Source: Arthrobacter citreus (GTDB lineage Bacteria > Actinomycetota > Actinomycetes > Actinomycetales > Micrococcaceae). From it: a stretch of 64,000 nucleotides of DNA. A program made the translations under genes and the position numbers. The notes beneath the pieces were generated by a model that searched no databases, was not told where the DNA came from, and worked only from the letters and a program-made list of their open reading frames with translations. The stretch is from the NCBI RefSeq assembly GCF_038405225.1, contig NZ_CP151657.1, forward strand, positions 2,852,001-2,916,000. The letters run 5' to 3'. The stretch's first letter is position 1. Every line of letters begins with the position of its first letter. Below, one piece after another: positions 8,148-18,397 of this stretch.

Positions 8148-8918
8148 TCACAACCAGCCGAGCGGATCGACTACGTCGCCGTTAACCATGACCTCAAAGT
8201 GCAGATGGCAGCCCGTGGAGGCGCCCGTGGTGCCGCTGGCACCCACCAGGTCTCCGCGCTCCACCGTGGCGCCTACGCCCACGGCAAGGTTGGACATGTG
8301 GTTATAAGTGGTCTCCACGCCGTTGCCGTGGTCCACGACCACGCGGTTCCCGCCGCCGCCTGCGTGCCAGCCGGCGAAGGTGACCGTGCCGGAAGCGGCG
8401 GCCGTGACGTCGGTGCCGCACGCGGCGGCAAAGTCCTGGCCACGGTGCAGTTCGCCGGCGCTTCCCGTGATGGGACTGACCCGGTAACCGAATCCTGAGG
8501 TCTGCACCAGGTCAGCTGCCAGCGGGGTTGCCAGGGTGCCCTTGGTGGCGCCTGCCGCGATCTCGGAGCCGGAGGCCACCACGACCTGGCGCAGCTTCGC
8601 ATCCGGATCGAACTTGCTGCTCAAGGCAGCGCGCTCGAAGTCCACGCTCGCGTTGGGATCAGCGGAAACCACTGCTTCTTCAACGGCGGCGGGCTGCATT
8701 TCCTGCACCGGTTCGCTGACGGCTGCAGTGGTGGGGAGGGCGACGGTCAGGATCAGACCCGATGTCGCTGCGGTGATGGCGACCTTCTGTGCTGCATCAC
8801 CGAGGGAAACGGATTTTGTTTCGGCCCGGCGGCGGCCGGAAGCCTGGCCGTTCCTCGGGCGTGGAGCCGTAGCCGGTGCGGACGCTCGGCGCCTGCCCGG
8901 GGCAGCATGCTTCGACAA
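8148..8918 (-). CDS. Secreted M23 (LytM-type) zinc metallopeptidase
   Basis: Predicted 256 residues. A basic N-region and hydrophobic stretch (VAITAATSGLILTVALPTTAA, about residues 46-66) form a signal peptide or anchor; a linker follows, then a peptidase M23 domain from about residue 140. Zinc ligands are visible: HxxxD (His158, Asp162 in HRGQD) and HLH (His238, His240). Such enzymes cut peptidoglycan cross-bridges. The start is TTG at 8918 with AGAGAGG six bases upstream; no better start is in frame. It has its own c-di-AMP riboswitch, separate from the neighbouring NlpC/P60 unit. Confidence 0.9.
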   Translation of the reverse strand: MSKHAAPGRRRASAPATAPRPRNGQASGRRRAETKSVSLGDAAQKVAITAATSGLILTVALPTTAAVSEPVQEMQPAAVEEAVVSADPNASVDFERAALSSKFDPDAKLRQVVVASGSEIAAGATKGTLATPLAADLVQTSGFGYRVSPITGSAGELHRGQDFAAACGTDVTAAASGTVTFAGWHAGGGGNRVVVDHGNGVETTYNHMSNLAVGVGATVERGDLVGASGTTGASTGCHLHFEVMVNGDVVDPLGWL

Positions 8919-8929
8919 GGTATACCTCT

Positions 8930-9082
8930 CTCATATGCCTGCGAAGTTAGCTGTCGGATTCGAGTAGAGAAACTCGGCCCCGCACGCACCACGAACGCAG
9001 CGAATGCGGCGTCGTGCTGATGCTGGAGGCTTCACCCCAAGGCAGCCTTGGCTGCCAGTTGATGGGTCCTCCGCCCCTGCCT
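8930..9082 (-). promoter_or_regulatory. c-di-AMP (ydaO-yuaA type) riboswitch upstream of M23 peptidase gene
   Basis: Second copy of the class in the window. On the minus strand: GGGGCGGAGGACCCATC (near 9060-9076), CTTGGGGTGAAGCC in the middle, and the 3' signature TCGAATCCGACAGC, TAACTTCGCAGGCATA (about 8935-8965), ending next to the AGAGAGG ribosome site. Spacing to the TTG start matches that of the riboswitch before the NlpC/P60 genes. Boundaries are approximate. Confidence 0.87.
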
Positions 9083-9196
9083 GAACGGTCTGTAGTTCCG
9101 GGCCAGTGGCAGGGTTCGGCGGAAGGCCCGGATAACGGTGTTATTTCAACGTCAGTAAGTCACTATAGGGGACACAGGCCAAAAGAGACCATTCCG

Positions 9197-11274
<2,078 letters not shown>

Positions 11275-11290
11275 TACCGGGACACACCTG

Positions 11291-11334
11291 CGGAGCAGGA
11301 TCGGGGCCTTACACCGGGTCCGGGTCCTGCTCCG
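11291..11334 (+). terminator. Terminator after serC
   Basis: CGGAGCAGGA (11291-11300) pairs perfectly with TCCTGCTCCG (11325-11334), then TTTCTGTTG. The right arm lies inside the 3' end of the convergent MFS gene, whose stop codon is in the loop. Confidence 0.7.
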
Positions 11335-12583
11335 TTTCTGTTGTGGTCATATGCAGGCGCCGGGGAAGGGTCCGGTCATAGTGGATCCGCAGGTGGTGTG
11401 CGCGCCAGGCCCAGACAAAACCGACGACTGCGGTGATGAGTCCCGAGGCCGCGGCGACCCCCAGGCTCCAGCGCGGGCCGAAGCTGTTGGACACCCACCC
11501 CACCAGCGGAGCACCGAGAGGCGTGCCGCCCATGAAGATGGCGAAGTAAAGGGCCATCACCCGTCCGCGCATTACGGGTGCGGTGGTGGTTTGGACGTAG
11601 GCGTTGGCACTGGTCATCAGCGTGAGCGCAAACAGCCCCACCGGGATGAGGGACACGGCGAACCACACCAAAGTGGGCGCTGAGGCTGCAACCAGGCAGG
11701 CTGCGCCAAAAGCGCCGGCTGCGCCGAAGACAAAGCGCAGCCGGGGCTTGTCCCGCCGTGCCGAGAGCAGTGCCCCGCAGACCGATCCGATGGCCATCAC
11801 CGAATTCAGGATTCCGAAGACTCCGGCATCCTGGCCGAACTCCGTGCGGGCCATGGCTGCAATGAACACCGCGAAGTTCAGCCCGAAGGTACCCACAATA
11901 AAGACGGCCAGGAGCACCATCATCAGGTCGGGTCGAAGCCTCACGTACCGCAGGCCTGCCCTGATGCGGCCCTTGCCCGGACCCGCTTTGGGCAGCACGC
12001 GCAGTTCGCTGCTGCGCATCTTGAGCAGGGCCAGAACCATTGCGGCGAAGGTGAGCGTGTTGATGAGGAAGACCCAGCCCGGGCCCACAGCCACCGTCAG
12101 CAGCCCGGCCCCGGCCGGACCAACCATGCGTGCAGCGTTAAAGGATGCACTGTTCAGTGCGACGGCGTTGGGCAGGTCGGCTTCGCCCACAACCTCCGAA
12201 ACAAAACTCTGACGGGCGGGCGCGTCGACGGCGGACACCACACCCAGTGCCAGCGCAAAGGCGTACACGTGCCACAGCGCCGCTTCGCCCGACAGCACCA
12301 GCACACCCAGGCCAAGGCCCAGCAGAGCCATTGCCACTTGGGTGAAAAGCAGTACCTTTCGCCGGTTATAGGTGTCGGCAATCAGCCCGGCCCACGGCGC
12401 CAGCAGCAGTTGCGGGCCCAGCTGCAGCGCCATGACGATGCCCATGGCCGCCGCGTCCTGGTGAGTGAGGATGTCGTACACCAGCCAGTCCTGGGCGGTG
12501 CGCTGCATCCACGTTCCAATGTTGGACACCAGGGCACCCAGGAACCAGATGCGGTAGTTGAACAGCCGAAGCGAACGGAACAC
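11309..12583 (-). CDS. MFS transporter (MFS_3/EntS-like exporter)
   Basis: Predicted 424 residues with about 12 hydrophobic segments. The opening RSLRLFNYRIWFLGALVSNIGTWMQRTAQDWLVYDIL and WAGLIADTYNRRKVLL (loop 2-3 motif) are typical of the MFS_3 group that exports siderophores and drugs. GTG at 12583 is the first possible start because a stop codon lies in frame six bases upstream. The promoter region holds two 9-base direct repeats. Convergent with serC. Substrate unknown. Confidence 0.82.
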   Translation of the reverse strand: MFRSLRLFNYRIWFLGALVSNIGTWMQRTAQDWLVYDILTHQDAAAMGIVMALQLGPQLLLAPWAGLIADTYNRRKVLLFTQVAMALLGLGLGVLVLSGEAALWHVYAFALALGVVSAVDAPARQSFVSEVVGEADLPNAVALNSASFNAARMVGPAGAGLLTVAVGPGWVFLINTLTFAAMVLALLKMRSSELRVLPKAGPGKGRIRAGLRYVRLRPDLMMVLLAVFIVGTFGLNFAVFIAAMARTEFGQDAGVFGILNSVMAIGSVCGALLSARRDKPRLRFVFGAAGAFGAACLVAASAPTLVWFAVSLIPVGLFALTLMTSANAYVQTTTAPVMRGRVMALYFAIFMGGTPLGAPLVGWVSNSFGPRWSLGVAAASGLITAVVGFVWAWRAHHLRIHYDRTLPRRLHMTTTETEQDPDPV

Positions 12584-12594
12584 CGGTCACCACC

Positions 12595-12621
12595 GACCAG
12601 TGAAAAGTGACTGACCAGTGA
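12595..12621. repeat. Direct repeat in MFS promoter region
   Basis: GACCAGTGA occurs at 12595-12603 and again at 12613-12621, an 18-base period, 12 bases before the MFS start codon. The position suggests an operator, but no regulator gene is nearby. Confidence 0.4.
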
Positions 12622-12655
12622 TAACTGCTGCTGCGCCTGCCCCGGACCTCAATGC

Positions 12656-13216
12656 CTAGCTGTCCTCCCGCGTGTCCGCTCCGTTGTACCCGGTGTCCGC
12701 GGCGTCGTCGTCCGCTGCGTTGTCCGAGTCCTCGCGCGCCTGGGCGTTGGCCCGTTCCTGCGCCTCGGCAGCCTCTTCCGCGGCGACGTCCTCCGGACGC
12801 ACCCGCTCCGACCACGGCACCCACTCGGGAGCAAGGACCGCGTTTTCCGAGGGCAGCAGCCCCACTTCACAAACGGTGGCCACCTTGCCGCGCGGCACCC
12901 GCGCAACGGTGGCGTACCACTGCCACCCGTTGTAGCCGGGCCGAAGCGCCTCGAAGCGGTGCGTGACCAGGCGCTCGGCATCGGGGACCGCGCCCACGTA
13001 AGCGCCGATTTGCTCAGCCGGGACCACTTCGAGAAGCCCGGCACGCGCTGTTTCCACGGCGGCGGCCAGCACTGCGTCCGGCTTGGAGGGGCGGCGTGGC
13101 GCACGGCGGGGCGCCTTGGCCTCCGGGGAGGACACAGCGGCAGACTCAGCCTGCGCTGATGCCGGCATCTGCTGTTCGGATACTGGTTCGGAAGATGATG
13201 TTGCGCTCATGGTCAT
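12656..13216 (-). CDS. DUF3027 family protein
   Basis: Predicted 186 residues. The central part (AVETARAGLLEVVPAEQIGAYVGAVPDAERLVTHRFEALRPGYNGWQWYATVARVPRGKVATVCEVGLLPSENAVLAPEWVPWSERVRPED) is the conserved DUF3027 core found in actinobacteria. The first 40 residues are low-complexity and the last 45 strongly acidic. ATG at 13216 with GGAG seven bases upstream. It starts 14 bases after the cold-shock gene on the same strand, so the two are likely one operon, a pairing I recall as common in this group. Function unknown. Confidence 0.82.
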   Translation of the reverse strand: MTMSATSSSEPVSEQQMPASAQAESAAVSSPEAKAPRRAPRRPSKPDAVLAAAVETARAGLLEVVPAEQIGAYVGAVPDAERLVTHRFEALRPGYNGWQWYATVARVPRGKVATVCEVGLLPSENAVLAPEWVPWSERVRPEDVAAEEAAEAQERANAQAREDSDNAADDDAADTGYNGADTREDS

Positions 13217-13230
13217 GCAGCGGCTCCGCC

Positions 13231-13614
13231 TTATGCGTCCAGGTCATCGGCGACGGCACGCAGGACGGCCGCCACCTTGGTGGCATGCTTCTTGTCGGGG
13301 TAGCGGCCCTTGCGCAGGCCGTTCGAGACTGCATCCAACAGTTTAATAAGGTCTTCCGTAATAACGGCCATGTCGTCGGCGCTCTTCCGGGTGGCCCTCG
13401 CCACGGAGGGCGGCGCCTCCAGAATCCGTGCTGAGAGAGCCTGCGGTCCCCGGCGTCCGTCAGCCACACCGAACTCCATCCGTGTCCCGGGCTTCACCTC
13501 GGTTACACCGGAGGGAAGGGCCGAGGCATGCAGGAATACTTCCTGGCCCTCGTCCGTGGCCAGAAACCCAAAACCTTTACCAGTGTCGAACCACTTGACC
13601 TTGCCGATGGGCAC
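13231..13614 (-). CDS. Cold-shock domain protein with C-terminal helical extension
   Basis: Predicted 127 residues. Residues 1-65 are a cold-shock domain with RNP1 (GKGFGFLA) and RNP2 (EVFLHASAL). Unlike the 67-residue cspA product at 23263, it carries about 60 extra residues predicted helical and charged (MAVITEDLIKLLDAVSNGLRKG...). GTG at 13614 is chosen because GAGG lies eight bases upstream and the domain starts at once (VPIGKVKWFD). Probably an RNA chaperone. It is followed by DUF3027. Confidence 0.85.
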   Translation of the reverse strand: MPIGKVKWFDTGKGFGFLATDEGQEVFLHASALPSGVTEVKPGTRMEFGVADGRRGPQALSARILEAPPSVARATRKSADDMAVITEDLIKLLDAVSNGLRKGRYPDKKHATKVAAVLRAVADDLDA

Positions 13615-13878
13615 TTCGGTTACCTCGTTCTTAGCTGTTGGGTGCGGCAGTGGGAACTGCCGCAGTGATGCGCAACCCGCAGTGCCCGCCGTGTGCCGGA
13701 ATGCACGGCCCGGCACTCCCGTCAGAAACCAGGTTGTTCCGGGACGCCAGGTTCTTCCAGATACTACGGCAGAGATACTACGGGGAAGTCTGTTCCCTTT
13801 AGAATATCCCGCCCGGGTAATCCTTCCCCCGTACGCTGCCGTTGGACCGGACCATTTCCGCTGTTAGCGTTAAGCGCC
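13615..13878. other. Divergent intergenic region with short direct repeat
   Basis: Lies between the extended cold-shock gene (minus) and a small membrane protein (plus). AGATACTACGG is repeated at 13759-13769 and 13773-13783; on the minus strand each copy reads CCGTAGTATCT, so each offers a TAGTAT -10-like hexamer for the cold-shock gene. No gene seen. Confidence 0.4.
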
Positions 13879-14154
13879 ATGGACACCAGCACCCCATCCC
13901 CTGGCCGGACCCCGGACCGAACGCCGCACCGAAGTGCGCCGGAGGGCCCCCGGTGGCGCCGCATCCTCACTGGTGTTGCCGCCCTGCTGGCAGTAGTCGG
14001 GCTGCTGTGCCTCGGGGTCGTCGTCCTGTCCGGCCTGCGCTCGGAAAGTATCTGGCCCGGATTCGCCGCCGGCGCCTTTTACGCCCTTCCGGTGGCATTC
14101 CTCCTGATGGCAGGCCTGGTAATTGACGGCATCCGCCGCAGGCGACGCGGCTGA
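13879..14154 (+). CDS. Small two-helix membrane protein
   Basis: Predicted 91 residues: a Pro/Arg-rich cytoplasmic head (1-28), two hydrophobic segments (ILTGVAALLAVVGLLCLGVVVLSGL and FAAGAFYALPVAFLLMAGLVI), then a basic tail IRRRRRG. The ribosome site is weak. It is 40 bases upstream of the helicase-associated gene on the same strand. No family recognised; the codon pattern and hydrophobic layout support a real gene. Confidence 0.6.
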   Translation: MDTSTPSPGRTPDRTPHRSAPEGPRWRRILTGVAALLAVVGLLCLGVVVLSGLRSESIWPGFAAGAFYALPVAFLLMAGLVIDGIRRRRRG

Positions 14155-14194
14155 TCCCGTCCGTTTTGGCGCTGGGTCGGGTAACGTGGAGACG

Positions 14195-16627
14195 ATGTCC
14201 GCGATCCGAGCTTTAGCCGAAGATCTAGCTGCACGCAGTGATGACCAACTGCGTGAATTGCTTGCGGCCAGACCTGATCTCATCCTGCCTCCCGTTCCCG
14301 ATTTCCAGGCCCTTGCGGCCCGTGCCTCCACTCGGATCAGCGTCCAGCGCGTGCTGGAAAAACTCACGTCACCGGAACTGCAGGTCCTCGAGGCCGTGGA
14401 CCTGACCACCAACGAGGACTCCCACCTCAGCACCACGGCGTCCTGGCTGAAAAGCGCCATTGCCGGATCCACCATCAAGGCACTGGATGCAATCCTGAAT
14501 CACCTGCATGCCCTGGCCCTGCTGCGGCGGGCAACACCGCATCCCGGTGCCCCGAAGGCCGATGCCAGCAGGCGTTTCTATCTCCCGGTCGCGGTTCTGG
14601 GCGAGGCGCTCGGGGCATATCCGGCGGGCCTGGGGCGCCCTTATTCCACCCTCGCCGTCCAGCATCCCGAGTTCGGCCAGCGCCTGGTTGGAATAGTGGA
14701 AGGACTGCGCAGGAGCGGCATCCCCATGGAACGGGCGGACACTCCCGCCACCGCCGCCCATTCCCTGCACCACCTGGTTTCGGATCCGTCGGGCTGGGCC
14801 CGGCTCATGGCCGATGCCCCGCCGCAAACGCTGGAACTGCTGCGCCGCTTCAAGTACTCCCCAGTTGGCACCATTCCGAAAAAGGCCGCCATGGGACGCG
14901 CCGTGCTGGACAACCCCTCCCCCACCCCCGTGGAGTGGCTAATGGCGCGCGGACTGCTGGTCCCCCTGGACGCCCTGCATGTTGAGCTTCCGCGGCCGGT
15001 GGGGCAGGCATCCCGCGGCCATGTCATAGTTTCCGATTTCAAGCTCCAGCCGCCGGCACCGGTGACGCGCAGGGTTCTGGACAGTGTCCGGGACAATGCC
15101 GCCTACGGTGCAGTGGCGGAAACCCTTCGCCTGCTCACCGAGCTTTTGGCCGTTGCCAGGGCAACTCCCATCAGCACGCTCCGCTCCGGCGGGGTGGGTG
15201 TGCGCGAGGTTCGCCGGGTCTCCGAATGCCTGCGCATCGATGCGCCTGCCACCGCATGGCTGCTTGAACTCGGCGCCCTGTCGGGCCTGCTGTCGCTGGA
15301 TGTCACCACGTCCCGCTGGTGCGCCACCGAGGGAACCTGGCTGACCCTGGACCGGCACGACCAGTGGAAGCAGCTCGTCGCAGCATGGCTGGATGCGGAC
15401 CGCGCACCCTCCCTGGTGGGCAGCCCCCTCCCCGGCGGCGGCGCCATCAATGCCCTGGCCGCTGAGGCATCACGCCCGGATGCGCCGCTGGTGCGGCAGC
15501 GGGCCTTGGAAATGCTCGCCAAGCTGGCGGCCGAGGACGTGCGTGTCCAGGGCACCACCGGCGCCCTGGACACGGAGTCGCTGGTCAGCGCCCTGACCTG
15601 GCATCAGCCCCGCCTGCAGCGGCGGTTCGCCCGCCTGGTGCCGGGCATCCTGAAGGAGGCGGCGCAGCTTGGCCTGCTCGGTTCGGGCGCCCTGACCGAC
15701 CTCGGCGCCGCCGTCGCAGCCAGTGACTGGGACGGCGCCCTGCAGCGCCTGCACGATGCCCTCCCGGAACCGCTGAATTCTTTCCTGCTGCAGGCCGACC
15801 TGACCGCTGTAGCCCCCGGGTACCTGGAACCCGGGGTGGCACGCCGGCTGGCATCAATCTCCGACGCCGAGGGCCAGGGACCGGCAGCCATCTACCGGTT
15901 TTCCGCTGACTCCATCCGCCGGGCCCTGGACAGCGGTCAGGACGCTGCGGACATCCTGGATTTCCTGCGCCGGCATTCCGCCACCGAGGTCCCCCAGCCG
16001 CTGAGGTACCTCGTGGAGGACACCGCCGCGCGCTACGGCAGGCTTCGGGTGGGCGCCGCCGCATCCTACCTGCGCAGTGATGACGAAGACGGACTGTCCG
16101 GCCTGCTCGCGGACCCGCGCACTGCGTCCCTGGGCCTGGTGCGCCTCTCACCCACCGTCGTCGGCTCGGTGGCCAGCGCCCAGGAACTCTCGTACACCCT
16201 GCGTGAACTTGGCTATTCCCCGGCGTTGGAGGGCCGCGCCCGTCCCGTGGCAGGATCGCACGCTCATCCGCCGATCACGGTGGCTCCGGCGTCGAAAACA
16301 CGGCTGAACCCCTGGGAACTGACCGACGACGACATTGCGAACCAGCTGGCGGCCCTGCGCGGTGAAGGGCCCCCGGTGGCCGGCCGCAGCGAAAGCCAGC
16401 CGCTGGTCGGCCTGGAAATCCTGCGGGAGGCGATCCGCACCCGAAGCTCCGTCCGCATGGGCGTGGTGGACGGGCAGGGGAATCAGCGGCAGGAAATTTT
16501 CGTTCCCTTATCAGTCACCGACGGCCGGGTGCGGGTCTTTGACCCGCGGCGGGACGTAGAGAGAGTGGTGTCGGTGCACCGAATCATGGATGTTGAAATA
16601 GTGGAGGATACCCCGGCGCATGGCTGA
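14195..16627 (+). CDS. Helicase-associated domain protein (partner of XPB, Rv0862c-like)
   Basis: Predicted 810 residues, Ala/Leu/Arg rich, no membrane segment. The N-terminus (LAEDLAARSDDQLRELLAARPDLILPPVPDFQALAARASTRISVQRVLEKLTSPELQVLEA) looks like a winged-helix region. Family knowledge: actinobacterial proteins of this size with a Helicase_C_3 domain lie directly before XPB (Rv0862c before Rv0861c in M. tuberculosis). The C-terminal 80 residues (IREAIRTRSSVRMGVVDGQGN...VHRIMDVEIVED) resemble a WYL-like SH3 fold. ATG at 14195 follows TGGAGA at short spacing. Its end overlaps the helicase start by 8 bases, so the products are probably made together. Confidence 0.82.
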   Translation: MSAIRALAEDLAARSDDQLRELLAARPDLILPPVPDFQALAARASTRISVQRVLEKLTSPELQVLEAVDLTTNEDSHLSTTASWLKSAIAGSTIKALDAILNHLHALALLRRATPHPGAPKADASRRFYLPVAVLGEALGAYPAGLGRPYSTLAVQHPEFGQRLVGIVEGLRRSGIPMERADTPATAAHSLHHLVSDPSGWARLMADAPPQTLELLRRFKYSPVGTIPKKAAMGRAVLDNPSPTPVEWLMARGLLVPLDALHVELPRPVGQASRGHVIVSDFKLQPPAPVTRRVLDSVRDNAAYGAVAETLRLLTELLAVARATPISTLRSGGVGVREVRRVSECLRIDAPATAWLLELGALSGLLSLDVTTSRWCATEGTWLTLDRHDQWKQLVAAWLDADRAPSLVGSPLPGGGAINALAAEASRPDAPLVRQRALEMLAKLAAEDVRVQGTTGALDTESLVSALTWHQPRLQRRFARLVPGILKEAAQLGLLGSGALTDLGAAVAASDWDGALQRLHDALPEPLNSFLLQADLTAVAPGYLEPGVARRLASISDAEGQGPAAIYRFSADSIRRALDSGQDAADILDFLRRHSATEVPQPLRYLVEDTAARYGRLRVGAAASYLRSDDEDGLSGLLADPRTASLGLVRLSPTVVGSVASAQELSYTLRELGYSPALEGRARPVAGSHAHPPITVAPASKTRLNPWELTDDDIANQLAALRGEGPPVAGRSESQPLVGLEILREAIRTRSSVRMGVVDGQGNQRQEIFVPLSVTDGRVRVFDPRRDVERVVSVHRIMDVEIVEDTPAHG

Positions 16628-18266
16628 CGGACCGTTGATTGTCCAGAGTGATAAGACCATCCTGCTGGAAGTGGATCATGAACAGGCCACCGAGGCCCGG
16701 CATGCCATAGCGGCCTTCGCCGAGCTGGAGCGCGCCCCCGAACACATTCACAGTTACCGGCTGACACCGTTGGGACTGTGGAACGCCCGGGCCGCGGGGC
16801 TCGACGCCGAGCAGGTGCTGAACACGCTGCTGAACTACTCGCGTTTCCCGGTGCCGCACTCGCTGCTGGTGGACATCGAGGAAACCATGTCCCGGTACGG
16901 GCGGCTGCGCCTGGAAAAGGACCCGCAGCACGGCCTGGTGCTGCGCACCAATGACTACCCGGTGCTCGAAGAAGTCCTGCACGCCAAGAAGATCCAGCCG
17001 CTGCTGGGGCCGAGGATCGACGGTGAAACCGTTGTGGTGCAGTCCTCCATGCGTGGCCAGCTCAAGCAGTTGCTGCTGAAACTCGGCTGGCCGGCTGAGG
17101 ACCTTGCCGGCTACATTGACGGCACCCCGCATCCGATCGTGCTGGATGAGGACGGCTGGGCGCTGCGCCCCTACCAGAAACTGGCCACGGAGAACTTCTG
17201 GGCCGGCGGTTCCGGCGTCGTCGTCCTTCCCTGCGGGGCGGGCAAGACCCTGGTGGGTGCCGCTGCCATGGCTACCAGCTCCACCACCACGCTGATCCTG
17301 GTCACGAACACCGTCTCGGCCCGCCAGTGGAAGGACGAGCTGCTCAAGCGCACGTCCCTGACCGAGGATGAAATCGGCGAGTATTCCGGTGCGGTCAAGG
17401 AAGTCCGGCCCGTCACCATTGCCACGTACCAGGTGCTGACGCTCAAGCGCGGCGGCCTGTATCCGCACATGGAACTGCTGGATAAAAACAACTGGGGCCT
17501 GATCATCTATGACGAGGTGCATCTGCTGCCCGCACCGATTTTCCGGATGACCGCCGATCTGCAGGCACGGCGCCGCCTGGGCCTGACCGCCACCCTGGTC
17601 CGCGAAGACGGCCGCGAGGGCGAGGTCTTCTCCCTCATCGGTCCCAAGCGCTATGACGCACCGTGGAAGGATATTGAGGCGCAGGGCTACATTGCCCCGG
17701 CGGAGTGCATCGAGGTCCGGGTGGATCTGCCCCGCGATGAGCGGGTGGCTTACGCGATGGCCGAGGACGGGGACAAGTACCGGTTGTGCTCGACGTCGGA
17801 CACCAAGACCGGCGTCGTTGAGCAGCTGGTGCGCCGCCATGCCGGGGAACAGACCCTGGTGATCGGCCAGTATCTGGACCAGCTGGATGAACTTGCTGAA
17901 CGGCTGGACGCGCCCGTGATTAAGGGCGACACCCCCGTCAAGGAACGCCAGCGCCTGTTCAACGAATTCCGGGAGGGCCGGCTGACCACGCTGGTGGTTT
18001 CCAAGGTCGCCAACTTCTCCATCGACCTGCCCGAGGCTTCCGTGGCAGTCCAGGTATCCGGTTCCTTTGGATCCCGCCAGGAAGAAGCACAGCGCCTGGG
18101 CCGGCTCCTGCGTCCCAAGGCCGACGGCAAGGCCGCCCACTTCTACACCGTCGTCGCACGGGACACCCTCGACCAGGAGTTTGCCGCCAAGCGGCAGCGC
18201 TTCCTGGCTGAGCAGGGCTACGCCTACTCCATCCTGGACGCCTCGGACATCGAAAAGCCCGTCTAG
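16620..18266 (+). CDS. XPB/Ercc3-family DNA repair helicase
   Basis: Predicted 548 residues, usual for bacterial XPB, a 3'-5' superfamily 2 helicase. Walker A PCGAGKT (Lys209), DEVH box (YDEVHLL, Asp298), motif III GLTATLVREDGRE, and the C-terminal lobe with LVIGQYLDQLDELAERL, VSKVANFSIDLPEASVAVQVSGSFGSRQEEAQRLGRLLRPK (motifs V and VI). An N-terminal damage-recognition-like domain spans residues 1-170. Overlaps the upstream helicase-associated gene. Likely works in repair or transcription-linked DNA opening. Confidence 0.95.
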   Translation: MADGPLIVQSDKTILLEVDHEQATEARHAIAAFAELERAPEHIHSYRLTPLGLWNARAAGLDAEQVLNTLLNYSRFPVPHSLLVDIEETMSRYGRLRLEKDPQHGLVLRTNDYPVLEEVLHAKKIQPLLGPRIDGETVVVQSSMRGQLKQLLLKLGWPAEDLAGYIDGTPHPIVLDEDGWALRPYQKLATENFWAGGSGVVVLPCGAGKTLVGAAAMATSSTTTLILVTNTVSARQWKDELLKRTSLTEDEIGEYSGAVKEVRPVTIATYQVLTLKRGGLYPHMELLDKNNWGLIIYDEVHLLPAPIFRMTADLQARRRLGLTATLVREDGREGEVFSLIGPKRYDAPWKDIEAQGYIAPAECIEVRVDLPRDERVAYAMAEDGDKYRLCSTSDTKTGVVEQLVRRHAGEQTLVIGQYLDQLDELAERLDAPVIKGDTPVKERQRLFNEFREGRLTTLVVSKVANFSIDLPEASVAVQVSGSFGSRQEEAQRLGRLLRPKADGKAAHFYTVVARDTLDQEFAAKRQRFLAEQGYAYSILDASDIEKPV

Positions 18267-18270
18267 CATT

Positions 18271-18291
18271 CCGGCTCCCCGGTGGAGCCGG
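18271..18291 (+). terminator. Hairpin after XPB gene
   Basis: CCGGCTCC (18271-18278) pairs with GGAGCCGG (18284-18291) around CCGGT, four bases after the XPB stop. Only a short CCTTT follows, so termination strength is uncertain. Confidence 0.55.
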
Positions 18292-18397
18292 GGTGCTCCT
18301 TTGAGTCGCCGTCGTCGTCCATTACTCACCGGACACTCCCAGAGTTCACAATGTCCACCTACAGACAACGCACAGCTAAATGTAAGAAACTGGGTAA

